Assembly: GCA_002070475.1 (NCBI GenBank) | Contig: MWDI01000066.1 | Span: 85,864 to 149,863 of the forward strand | Reading direction: 5' to 3' | DNA length: 64,000 bases | Source: Firmicutes bacterium ADurb.Bin146 | Lineage (GTDB): Bacteria > Bacillota > Clostridia > DUPQ01 | The notes under the pieces: generated by a model | Database searches by the model: none | What the model was told of the DNA's origin: nothing | The model's input: the letters and a program-made list of their open reading frames with translations, nothing else | Position numbers and translations under genes: made by a program | Part shown: positions 26,700 to 35,582 of the stretch, one piece after another | Layout of the letters: every line of letters starts with the position of its first letter | Position numbering within the stretch: position 1 is the stretch's first letter

Positions 26700-27986
26700 A
26701 TGAAAACATGTGCAATAGTAGGAATAAACTGGGGAGATGAAGGCAAAGGCCGTATGGTAGACCTTATCGCTAAGGATTATGATGTAGTGGTAAGATATCA
26801 GGGCGGTAGCAATGCAGGCCATACTGTAATAAATGAATATGGCAAATTCGCTTTGAATCTCATTCCATCCGGCATTTTTCGTCCTGAAGTAATTAATATT
26901 TTAGGAAACGGAACAGTAATAGATCTTGAGCATCTTTCCATGGAAACAGGAAAACTGAGAAAGGCAGGAGTAAAAATAACACCTGAAAATCTTAAAATCA
27001 GTGACCGTGCAATGATTGTGCTCCCTTACCATAAAGCTTTAGACGAACTGGAGGAAAATCGTCTTCAGGATAAGAAGTACGGTTCAACAAAAAGAGGTAT
27101 AGGTCCGGCTTATTCAGATAAATATATTAAAAAAGGAATTATGGCAGGAGAGCTTCTTTATCCTGAATATCTTCACACCCGTCTGAAAGATATTCTTAAA
27201 TGGAAGAACCTGGTTATAGAAAACGTATATAAATATAATGCTTTTCTTCTTTCCGACATGACCGAATGGCTGGATAAATATGCAGAAGAATTCAAATCAT
27301 ATATATGCAATACTGGTAAATTATTAAGAAAAGCCCAGGAAGATGGCAAATCAATATTGTTCGAGGCACAGCTTGGAGCATTAAGAGATATAGATTACGG
27401 CATATATCCATATACAAGTTCCTCAACTCCTTTAGCATCATATGGTCCAATCGGATCAGGTGCGCCAGAACTTCATGTAGAGCATGTTATTGGAGTTGTA
27501 AAAGCATATTCCTCCTGTGTTGGAGAAGGTCCTTTTACAGCTGAATGGTTCGGTGAAGATGCTGAGAAATTAAGAAAAGCTGGAAATGAATACGGAGCTG
27601 CAACCGGAAGACCTAGAAGAGTCGGACCTTTAGACATACTTGCAACTTCTTACGGAGTACAAATACAGGGGGCTGATTGTATTGCTTTAACAAAAATGGA
27701 TGTGCTTTCATATATGGATAATATTCCAGTATGTATAGGATATGAATCAGAAGGTAAAATGCTTGAGGATTTCCCGCTTACCCCTGTACTGGAAAAGGCA
27801 AAACCAGTATTCATCGAATTACCTGGATGGAAGACGGATATATCAAAAATACGCACATTTTCAAAACTTCCCAAACAAGCCCAGGAATATGTGCTGTTCA
27901 TAGAAGAAAAGATAAACTGTCCTATCAGATACATATCTATAGGTCCTGAACGTGATGCGATTATCTTTAGAGGTACAAATGGCTGA
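26700..27986 (+). CDS. purA: adenylosuccinate synthase
   Basis: Joins IMP and aspartate with GTP to form adenylosuccinate, the first committed step to AMP. It is 428 residues from the ATG at 26700, which follows GGAGG; the frame is open further upstream but without a better ribosome site. Signature pieces are GINWGDEGKGRMVD (GTP and catalytic Asp), GGSNAGHTV (catalytic His), KYGSTKRGIGPAYSDK, FEAQLGALRDIDYG, and VGEGPF with ATGRPRRVG. No other purine gene is adjacent. A small unknown gene overlaps its stop codon. Confidence 0.97.
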   Translation: MKTCAIVGINWGDEGKGRMVDLIAKDYDVVVRYQGGSNAGHTVINEYGKFALNLIPSGIFRPEVINILGNGTVIDLEHLSMETGKLRKAGVKITPENLKISDRAMIVLPYHKALDELEENRLQDKKYGSTKRGIGPAYSDKYIKKGIMAGELLYPEYLHTRLKDILKWKNLVIENVYKYNAFLLSDMTEWLDKYAEEFKSYICNTGKLLRKAQEDGKSILFEAQLGALRDIDYGIYPYTSSSTPLASYGPIGSGAPELHVEHVIGVVKAYSSCVGEGPFTAEWFGEDAEKLRKAGNEYGAATGRPRRVGPLDILATSYGVQIQGADCIALTKMDVLSYMDNIPVCIGYESEGKMLEDFPLTPVLEKAKPVFIELPGWKTDISKIRTFSKLPKQAQEYVLFIEEKINCPIRYISIGPERDAIIFRGTNG

Positions 27987-28332
27987 ACCATTCGTAGCTT
28001 TATTCTTTGTAGTCGATAATAAGATACTCCTTCATAAATGCAGGCTGGAAAATGCCGAGCATTATGCTGAAATACGCAATTATCCTAGAAGCCATATGGA
28101 TGTATGGGATAGGCATTACAAAGCAAAATATAATAAGGATTTCGACTTTTATCCTAGAGGCAGGGTAATATATGACATGAGGAAAGAAGAATTCCTAATT
28201 TTCTATGATTCATGTTGTGCAAAACAGGCTTTTAAAATACGTATGATGCTAGGTAACCGTACATGTGTTTTAAACGAGGATAGTAACTATACTTGCAGTA
28301 TATGCAGGAATAATGAAAAAAAAGTAGAATAA
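27979..28332 (+). CDS. small protein overlapping purA, function unknown
   Basis: About 117 residues from the ATG at 27979, which overlaps the purA stop (ATGGCTGA), giving coupled translation; the frame also opens at 27952. I do not recognise a family. The N-terminal MAEPFVALFFVVDNKILLH and the block RSHMDVWDRHYKAKYNKDFD followed by FYPRGRVIYD resemble an aspartate/histidine-rich enzyme-like core, and four cysteines (two in DSCCAK, two in TCSIC) are seen. It ends one base before the convergent ABC gene. Tight coupling to purA suggests a nucleotide-related role; this is inference. Confidence 0.7.
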   Translation: MAEPFVALFFVVDNKILLHKCRLENAEHYAEIRNYPRSHMDVWDRHYKAKYNKDFDFYPRGRVIYDMRKEEFLIFYDSCCAKQAFKIRMMLGNRTCVLNEDSNYTCSICRNNEKKVE

Positions 28333-29007
28333 TCAAGACTCTTCAATACGAAGATACCCGCTATTCATATAAAGCACATGATCCATCTTATTCAATATGC
28401 TTAGATCATGTGTAGCAATTATTACCAGATACCCTTCAACATGAGCAAGCTTTACAAGTATATCAATTATATTCATACTATTCTTCTCATCAAGATTACC
28501 TGTCGGTTCATCAGCAAGAAGTACCTTTGTCTCCATTGATAAAGCTCTTGCTATAGCTACTCTTTGCTGTTCTCCTCCTGAAAGCATATTAGGGAATCTG
28601 TTAAGAGCAGTTTCAGGAAGATCCATTTTTAGAGCAAGTTCTTTCGCTTTATCCATAGCTGGTTTTCCTTTAAATCCTCTTAACCCCATCGGATAGGTTA
28701 TATTTTCAGCTACAGTAAGAAGCGGGAACAATCTGAAACTCTGATATATCATAGCCGTATGTTGTCTTCTGTACTGTGCAAGATCCATATTTGCAGTGCT
28801 ATTCCCTTCAAAGAGAACCTGTCCTGACTGAGGAAGATCAAGCCCTGCTATTAAAGAAAGCAATGTAGATTTACCGCTTCCTGATTTACCGACTATTGCA
28901 TATACTTTACCTCTTTCAAATCCATAACTGACATCTTTAACTGCTTCAGTTTTATTGTATTTACTCATATAGCTGTATGTAACATTCTTTAATTCCAGTA
29001 TATTCAT
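28333..29007 (-). CDS. ABC transporter ATPase, LolD/MacB type
   Basis: ATP-binding subunit of a MacB/FtsX-class transporter, about 224 residues. Walker A is [11 protein letters not shown], the signature is [16 protein letters not shown], and Walker B is [15 protein letters not shown], which is typical of the LolD/MacB/FtsE clade. The frame opens at a TTG at 29022, but GAGGAG ahead of the ATG at 29007 sets the start. It follows its permease by 11 bases. The pair may release lipoproteins, export a peptide or work mechanically on wall hydrolases; the cargo is unknown. Confidence 0.92.
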   Translation of the reverse strand: MNILELKNVTYSYMSKYNKTEAVKDVSYGFERGKVYAIVGKSGSGKSTLLSLIAGLDLPQSGQVLFEGNSTANMDLAQYRRQHTAMIYQSFRLFPLLTVAENITYPMGLRGFKGKPAMDKAKELALKMDLPETALNRFPNMLSGGEQQRVAIARALSMETKVLLADEPTGNLDEKNSMNIIDILVKLAHVEGYLVIIATHDLSILNKMDHVLYMNSGYLRIEES

Positions 29008-29018
29008 ATTATTACTCC

Positions 29019-32000
29019 TCAATCTCTGTCTGCCATTACTGCAAGGACACCTGATTTACTCATTACATTTATAGAAACCGCACTGCCAAGCAGATAAAAT
29101 AATATAAATCCTACAGCCAGCGCTATGTGCATAATTGACAGCTCTTTAAATACAGCATACCAAATAATTAATCCTACCGCAGAACCTAATATACATAAAA
29201 CCATCTGCTCTAAAAAGAAAGAGTAAAATGCTTGTTTTTTCTTTGTACCAAATCCTGCCATTATAGCAAATTCCTTTTTCCTGCTAACCACCATAAGGTA
29301 AGATACCGCATATGCAACAACAGCAATAAGGATATACAGGATTGGATATGCAATATTCAAATACCTTATCTGTTGCTCAATATTTGCAAGCGAGTTATTC
29401 ATAATAGCATCTTTCAACACAACATATTCCCTTATTATGCTAATCCTGTTTACCTGGGAATAACCATAATCTTTCAAATAATCCTTAAATTCAAAAACTC
29501 TTCTGCTATCTTTAAGCTTGAAAGTGACACTATTGAGATTAGTTGCTAGTAATTCCTTTTTTTGATTTGCAGTAATGCTTTCTTCCTGATTAACTTGCTG
29601 GCTCCATATCAAGGAAGTATTAAATTTTCCCGATAATGGAGAGTATATTGTATCCTTATCTCCATGCTTAACATATGAACCTATAATTTTTAAATCATAA
29701 TGTTTAAAAATTCTGCCAAATTCTTCACTTTGAACTATCCTGTCTACAGCCACTCTTATGACATCCCCATAAGAAAGCCCATGTTCTTCCATATATGCTT
29801 TGGTCACTACACATACTAAAAAATCCTGGTTTTCTGATGATATAAATACTGACTCATCATATCCTGACATATATTCCACATCTACTCTCTTAGCATAGTA
29901 GAATTCTGGTGATTCATGCATACTGTTTGTAAAAGTAATATTAGGTCCTCTGGAAATTTCCGCTTGTAATGATTCTAGTGAAAATATACTATTGGGTATA
30001 AAAAGAGGACCTATATTATATGTTTTACCGTTTTTTAATGGTGCACCGACAAAATATGAAGGTTCTGATATAGTTAAGCACAAATTTTCTATATATCCTG
30101 TATGATAAAGCTTTGCAACATTATATGCGCTGACATTCTGTTTGGATATCTGTTTGCCTTTAAAATCAGTGAAATATCCTTCAATGATATTATTATCATA
30201 AATATATTCTATTCTTTCCTGTTGTGATGATAATATATTTGCTAGCTGTCCGAAGAAAAGTATTACAGTAAAGGCAAGTACTGGGACAACCACAGTCCGT
30301 GGCCCTCCTCTAAATATGGAAAGAATGGCATATTTAATGCTTGCACTTGGATTATAGACGGATTTTCTTTCTTTTTTAGGACCTATCCTCTTTCTTTTGT
30401 TTTTTTTACCATTTAAAAAACCTAAAACTAAAAAGGTCATACAGGATACTATGCAGCTAATAAATACAAAGACCGATACTATAATGAATATATTCCACCC
30501 TATCTTAGGATTGAACTCAAGTGTCTTCGTTATACTTAACATCGCATTAGAAAAACGTATATCAATAAGTGAAAAAAACTCTGCAATCTTTCTTACAAGC
30601 ATCATAATGAACCTGCTAAGAAGTTTTCCAGCTACCATAGCCGCACAACAGGAACCGAGTGCGATAAATCCTGAACTGAATAGAAAATATGAAAATGTCC
30701 TTACATTTCCAGTTCCCAACATAAGCATTGTCTCCGCAGTTTCTTTCTGTCTATATACATAAAGATATCCGAAAAAAATACATACAGCCAGTTCAACCAG
30801 TACAAATACTGCAGTCAGTATCTTTACAACTGTAAGCAAAGTGGTATATGGAACTTCAACACTGGAATAGCCCTGGTCATATATTGTAAGCCTTACTCTG
30901 TCATCTAAAAATGGTTCTATATCCTCATAAAATTGTGCTGCATGCCCATTTTTAATTACTGCCTGACCAATAGTATATCCAAACGGATAATCTGAATGAG
31001 GGAAATTTTCAGCATAAGGCATATATACATACCAAAATTTATCTTTTATCGCATTAGTAATGCCTACCACTTCATAATCTGAGGAACTGTCAAATCCTGT
31101 TCCTGCCCAGTAGCTGTTTATCATTGAAGGATAATCTGATTTGAATGCAGATAGATTTATTTTATCGCCGATACCGATGTTCAATCTTTCAGACATGAGC
31201 TGTGAGATTATGCATACCTTACTTTCTGACGCATACTCTTCTTCATTGAATACTCTTCCAGAAAGCATATACAGTTCATTCTGATTGAATGAATACAAGC
31301 TTGTAATATCTTTTGTCGAACAGACAAGTACGCTATCACTTATAACCTTAATCGTTTGGGAAAGATCATGAAATACATTTTCCTCTGGTAACTCAAAACT
31401 GGAAAAACCATCTTTATAAATAGTAATATCCTGCTTGTATGGTATCGTTATACCTAAATCATTTACTATCGCATTTTCGTATTCTACTTTTGCAAGATTA
31501 ATAATTGGAGTCCTTCCATAATATGCTTCACCGAACAGTATATAGTAATGGTCTGATTCTAAAGGTCCAAACTCCTTGTCGACATGTATCACTGTCTCCT
31601 CTTCAATTAACAGTGAATATCCTACTTTCATTACAATGCCAGTATAAAAACCTTGTTCAGAGTCAGATATATTACCGACAACCACAACAGAAAGCATTCT
31701 TTGAGGCATATACATATCAGTCCTCCAGAAGCCTTCAACATAACCTAAAGATCTGTGAGATTCATCCCATAAAATTGTTGACGGATGATTTATTATGCTC
31801 TCTCTGTCGAATTTATCAAGAGTTTCATCCATATATGAATCATATGTTGTATCATCAGGATATCCAGTTCCTATGTATTCGAAAAGGCCTATTGTAGTAT
31901 AGAATTCATTACACTCAACTAAAAAAGCATCAATTGCAGCCCAAACGCTTACGCATATAGCTAACGCAAGTGTTAATGAGAATATCATTATAACGAATAA

Positions 32001-32054
32001 TGCTGTCTTGCCTTTCGACCTTACAATGCTCTTAATACTGTTGGAGAATATCAT
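29019..32054 (-). CDS. FtsX/MacB-like ABC permease, large two-module form
   Basis: A 1011-residue permease with two extracytoplasmic modules. Membrane segments: about 14-36; a cluster at about 410-540 (first FtsX core, with YVYRQKETAETMLMLG); about 590-610; and a C-terminal cluster at about 885-1000 (second FtsX core, with VSRKKEFAIMAGFGTKKKQA). The large outside domains fill about 37-400 and 610-880. This layout is that of Gram-positive bacitracin- or lipoprotein-related FtsX permeases. There is no clear ribosome site before the ATG, and a 12-base palindrome lies just upstream. The cargo is unknown. Confidence 0.85.
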   Translation of the reverse strand: MIFSNSIKSIVRSKGKTALFVIMIFSLTLALAICVSVWAAIDAFLVECNEFYTTIGLFEYIGTGYPDDTTYDSYMDETLDKFDRESIINHPSTILWDESHRSLGYVEGFWRTDMYMPQRMLSVVVVGNISDSEQGFYTGIVMKVGYSLLIEEETVIHVDKEFGPLESDHYYILFGEAYYGRTPIINLAKVEYENAIVNDLGITIPYKQDITIYKDGFSSFELPEENVFHDLSQTIKVISDSVLVCSTKDITSLYSFNQNELYMLSGRVFNEEEYASESKVCIISQLMSERLNIGIGDKINLSAFKSDYPSMINSYWAGTGFDSSSDYEVVGITNAIKDKFWYVYMPYAENFPHSDYPFGYTIGQAVIKNGHAAQFYEDIEPFLDDRVRLTIYDQGYSSVEVPYTTLLTVVKILTAVFVLVELAVCIFFGYLYVYRQKETAETMLMLGTGNVRTFSYFLFSSGFIALGSCCAAMVAGKLLSRFIMMLVRKIAEFFSLIDIRFSNAMLSITKTLEFNPKIGWNIFIIVSVFVFISCIVSCMTFLVLGFLNGKKNKRKRIGPKKERKSVYNPSASIKYAILSIFRGGPRTVVVPVLAFTVILFFGQLANILSSQQERIEYIYDNNIIEGYFTDFKGKQISKQNVSAYNVAKLYHTGYIENLCLTISEPSYFVGAPLKNGKTYNIGPLFIPNSIFSLESLQAEISRGPNITFTNSMHESPEFYYAKRVDVEYMSGYDESVFISSENQDFLVCVVTKAYMEEHGLSYGDVIRVAVDRIVQSEEFGRIFKHYDLKIIGSYVKHGDKDTIYSPLSGKFNTSLIWSQQVNQEESITANQKKELLATNLNSVTFKLKDSRRVFEFKDYLKDYGYSQVNRISIIREYVVLKDAIMNNSLANIEQQIRYLNIAYPILYILIAVVAYAVSYLMVVSRKKEFAIMAGFGTKKKQAFYSFFLEQMVLCILGSAVGLIIWYAVFKELSIMHIALAVGFILFYLLGSAVSINVMSKSGVLAVMADRD

Positions 32055-32065
32055 TAATTAAATTT

Positions 32066-32077
32066 CAGATTAATCTG
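32066..32077. promoter_or_regulatory. 12-bp palindrome ahead of the FtsX gene
   Basis: A perfect palindrome CAGATTAATCTG lies 12-23 bases before the ATG of the FtsX-like permease, in the 62-base gap after kbl. It could be an operator, or chance in AT-rich DNA. Confidence 0.3.
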
Positions 32078-32116
32078 CCTTTATCTATTATTCTTTCCTA
32101 TATATTAGCAGTATTT

Positions 32117-33295
32117 TTACAGGTTATCAAAGACTTCTTTAAAAGATTTAACAGAATAATCAATATCTTCATAAGAAAGAGCATCAGAAACCTGTATTCT
32201 TATCCTTGCAGTACCCTCAGGCACAACCGGGAATCCGAATCCTGTGACGTAGACATTCTTTTTCAGCATAGCTTTTGCAATCTCTATGGCTTTAGCGGTT
32301 TCTTTCACAATTATTGGTACTATAGCGCTGTCTCCTTCTAAAGGTTCGAATCCTTCCTCATGCAAACGCTGTCTTAAATATTTCACTTTTTTATGTAAAG
32401 ATTCTATTATGCTTGGGTCTTTTCTAAGTATCTGTATGGCTTTCAATGCCATAGCAGCGACGACAGGAGGAAGGCTGTTTGTAAACAGTGATGTCCTGGA
32501 AGCTTGGATACACATATCAATTACTTCCTGTCTTGCGGCTACAAATCCACCTGCTGAACCACCTAATGCTTTTCCATATGTTCCTGTTATAATATCAACC
32601 TTGCCAAGAAGATTGTGATATTCTATAGCTCCTCTTCCTGTTTTACCTATAACACCCATGCCATGGGAATCGTCTACCATCAAGATTGCACCATACTTTT
32701 TACATAATGCATATATCTCATCAAGCTTTGCTATATCGCCTTCCATAGAAAACACACCATCAGTTATGACAAGCTTGGTATTAAACCGGTCACTTTCTTT
32801 TAATATTCTTTCAAGATCCTCCATGTCTGAATGCTTATATACGAATCTTTCAACTTTCTTGTTAACCATCCGGCATCCATCAATAATACTTGCATGGTTT
32901 AACGCATCTGAGATAATACAGTCTCCTTCAAATGTGATTGCAGGAATCACTCCTGTATTAGCATTCCAGCACGTCATATACGTCAAACAGCTCTCTGTTT
33001 GCATAAAATCAGCTGTTTCCTGCTCCAATTGTCTGTGTATGTCATATGTTCCGCATATGAAGCGAACAGATGCAGCTCCTACTCCGTATTTATCCAAAGC
33101 ATCATGCCCTGCTTGAATTATTTCCTTGTTATTGCATAACCCAATGTAATTATTGGAACAGAGGACTATTACCTCATTATACTTTTCGATGTTAGATTTA
33201 TTGCTCATAGGGGCAGTCAGGTACTGATACTCTTTATATGTCCCGCCCTCTTTCATTGCCTGAAGCCTGTTTTGTAAATTTGAATATAGGTCCAT
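32117..33295 (-). CDS. kbl: glycine C-acetyltransferase (2-amino-3-ketobutyrate CoA ligase)
   Basis: PLP enzyme of the alpha-oxoamine synthase family, about 392 residues, interconverting 2-amino-3-oxobutyrate plus CoA and glycine plus acetyl-CoA in threonine breakdown. The PLP lysine is in TGTYGKALGGSAGGF; VDDSHGMGVIG and YMTCWNANTG are also typical. AAGGAG stands 9 bases before the ATG at 33295 (another ATG at 33304 overlaps the ribosome site). A TATAAT lies at 33335-33340 upstream. No threonine dehydrogenase gene is nearby. A related acyltransferase of the same family cannot be fully excluded. Confidence 0.9.
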   Translation of the reverse strand: MDLYSNLQNRLQAMKEGGTYKEYQYLTAPMSNKSNIEKYNEVIVLCSNNYIGLCNNKEIIQAGHDALDKYGVGAASVRFICGTYDIHRQLEQETADFMQTESCLTYMTCWNANTGVIPAITFEGDCIISDALNHASIIDGCRMVNKKVERFVYKHSDMEDLERILKESDRFNTKLVITDGVFSMEGDIAKLDEIYALCKKYGAILMVDDSHGMGVIGKTGRGAIEYHNLLGKVDIITGTYGKALGGSAGGFVAARQEVIDMCIQASRTSLFTNSLPPVVAAMALKAIQILRKDPSIIESLHKKVKYLRQRLHEEGFEPLEGDSAIVPIIVKETAKAIEIAKAMLKKNVYVTGFGFPVVPEGTARIRIQVSDALSYEDIDYSVKSFKEVFDNL

Positions 33296-33372
33296 AATAC
33301 GCATCTCCTTGTCTTATACTTAACGCCATATATAATTATACACAATTAAGACGGTTTATAACCGTAAAAACT

Positions 33373-34146
33373 CTAATCCTGAATAATTTCAGTCCCGTCA
33401 ACGGAGGAAAAATACCTTTCCTGCCCGTTATTGTACATTACTCGCCAAACATTCGCTATAGATGAAGTGTTCTTGTTATATAAATATCCGGTGTCAATCT
33501 TCTTTATGGTGATAAAAGACTGCCCTTGCCTGGTAAAACTGCTTACCAGTATATTACCTATTGTAACCATAGGTCTGTTATACTCAGTGTCGGATACAGT
33601 ATACTCCAAACTTTTTATATATACCTGGTCTATACCATTCTTGCTGACTGTAATTTCTATCCTTTTATCATATATATAACTTGAACCATCAAGGTATATA
33701 TAGTCGAACCTGTACATGTTAACTCCTGCTGTGAGAATAGAATCTAGCATATATGCTTCATTTTCTAAAGGAAGTTCTTTAATAAAAGCATCTGTTATTG
33801 TTGTAGCGATTTCTAAAGTAAAATTCTCATAACGTTCGGTAGATATGGGAGAGTACATAATCATGCCATCTTGCTGTTCAACAATAGTACCGTCTTGCTC
33901 TTTTAAGTAATCAATTATAGCAGTATTATCAATAGAATTAGGTATAATAACAGCACTTGGTGCAGAATAATCCGGTATTTCGCAATCTAAAACAATATCC
34001 CTGTAAGCAAGAATATCCGTAATATATTTATGTTCATCTTTGGTATCCGGTTCGGAAAAAGCCAGACTAATGATATATCCTGCCATAAATATGTTTACTA
34101 TAAGCATAAGCGCAATGATTATTCTTAAAGCTTTTTTGGAATCCAT
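33373..34146 (-). CDS. yycI: YycI-like regulatory protein of the WalRK system
   Basis: A 257-residue membrane-anchored protein with one N-terminal transmembrane helix (about 8-30) and an extracytoplasmic domain (VIIPNSIDNTAIIDYLKEQD to the C-terminal WRVMYNNGQERYFSSVDGTE). In B. subtilis YycI and YycH bind WalK in the membrane and restrain it. It begins at the stop of the YycH gene. A small hairpin ACGGTT/AACCGT at 33351-33365 just after the stop may end the operon. Confidence 0.75.
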   Translation of the reverse strand: MDSKKALRIIIALMLIVNIFMAGYIISLAFSEPDTKDEHKYITDILAYRDIVLDCEIPDYSAPSAVIIPNSIDNTAIIDYLKEQDGTIVEQQDGMIMYSPISTERYENFTLEIATTITDAFIKELPLENEAYMLDSILTAGVNMYRFDYIYLDGSSYIYDKRIEITVSKNGIDQVYIKSLEYTVSDTEYNRPMVTIGNILVSSFTRQGQSFITIKKIDTGYLYNKNTSSIANVWRVMYNNGQERYFSSVDGTEIIQD

Positions 34147-35582
34147 CAGTCTTCTGCCTCCTTCAGCTCAAGTACGGTAATTTCATCTGCTTCAATTATC
34201 CATCTTGGCAAAAGTACGGTATTTACATCTTTTACATAAGCTATATACATACTGTCAGCTTTTATAGAACCAAGAACCATGTCCCTTTCTGAAAGCATAT
34301 TGAAAGTCCTTAAGTCATACATATCTTCCTCATCATTTGGCAAAGAAGCATCCGATATATCAAACAGATTAGCGTCAACTGATATGACCCTATCTGCTGT
34401 GGCATTTATGCTTATACAGTTTCTTTCCTCCTTAAGCAATACAGGATAACCATTAAAATAGTATGTAAAATTGAACTGATATGAATCATTTAAGACTTCA
34501 ACAGAAGTTAATAGCAGTTTATTCTGTACTGCTCCAGATAAAGTAGCAAGATCAGTCAACATTCCCAAAGCATTATTGAAAGCCTGTGATATCTCGCCTT
34601 TCTCCTGTATATATGATGCTGATAAGTATCTGTAAGTTATAGAACCATCAGAGTGTATGCTGTATATATTATATTGGTCGGAAAAAGTCAAATCCCTATT
34701 TTGCGCAATCAAGACTTTGTATACATCCGAATAAACTCCAAATAACCTGGATTTTATTTCTGATATATACTGCGTTACTGAAGCAGATAGATTGTTTATG
34801 TCAGGCTCAATTTGCAGATTAAACATGCACTCCGTCAGAAGTTCATAACCTACCACCCTTATACTTCCTATTGCTGCTCTGTTATTCATAATAACTACAG
34901 TGGTATCAGGTTCAATATTTCCTTTAAAATTATCATAAGAAGCAACCTCATTTAGGTATACATATGTTATTTCGCTTGCTTGCTTTATTTCCTCATAAAT
35001 GCTTAAAAACTTATCCTGCTGTAATAGTCCTGATAATTTTACCCCTATATACCTATATACTTTATCATCGCTTTTAATATAAACATCACCTTCATCAGAA
35101 GCTGTTGGTAAAATCATTACCTTATTCATGCTTTTGATTTCGTTATTTGTATTAACAGAACCGCTTATCCAGTTAATAAATTCTATAGGACAGTCATAAC
35201 CTAATTTTATGATATATCCGGATTTACCAGTCATTTCGTTCCATTTATCCGCATCATATATCTCATATAGCTTCATATCTGCTATTGTGCCAAGCAGTGT
35301 CACGGTGTTTTTCCATATCTGGTTGTAATAACCATCAGATTCATTTGTTATCTTATGTACATTTAATCCTTCTCCAGTAGTCATTGTTATCTCGAATGGC
35401 AATATGAATGTTTCAAGAAGATATTCCTCGAAGTTCATGACATCAGTGACAGTATTTGGTCCAGTAATTACCCTTTTTGGTAAAAGTCTTCCTGTAGAGT
35501 GATAATTTATAAGCATAAAGGATTGAAATGCTGTTAGAAGTATAAGGATGATAAGTATAGGGTAAGCAAATTTTTTACTCAT
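34146..35582 (-). CDS. yycH: YycH-like regulatory protein of the WalRK system
   Basis: A 478-residue protein with one N-terminal membrane helix (about 5-27) and a large extracytoplasmic region, in the position and size of YycH. Stretches such as DQYNIYSIHSDGSITYRYLS and FNFTYYFNGYPVLLKEE recall the YycH beta-propeller-type domains. It overlaps walK by four bases and abuts yycI. Sequence similarity is weak by eye; the call rests on synteny walR-walK-yycH-yycI. Confidence 0.75.
   Translation of the reverse strand: MSKKFAYPILIILILLTAFQSFMLINYHSTGRLLPKRVITGPNTVTDVMNFEEYLLETFILPFEITMTTGEGLNVHKITNESDGYYNQIWKNTVTLLGTIADMKLYEIYDADKWNEMTGKSGYIIKLGYDCPIEFINWISGSVNTNNEIKSMNKVMILPTASDEGDVYIKSDDKVYRYIGVKLSGLLQQDKFLSIYEEIKQASEITYVYLNEVASYDNFKGNIEPDTTVVIMNNRAAIGSIRVVGYELLTECMFNLQIEPDINNLSASVTQYISEIKSRLFGVYSDVYKVLIAQNRDLTFSDQYNIYSIHSDGSITYRYLSASYIQEKGEISQAFNNALGMLTDLATLSGAVQNKLLLTSVEVLNDSYQFNFTYYFNGYPVLLKEERNCISINATADRVISVDANLFDISDASLPNDEEDMYDLRTFNMLSERDMVLGSIKADSMYIAYVKDVNTVLLPRWIIEADEITVLELKEAED

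Noticed and set aside
32658..33116. 152-codon open frame on the plus strand
   Set aside because: It is antisense to kbl, which has a complete PLP site; judged a shadow.
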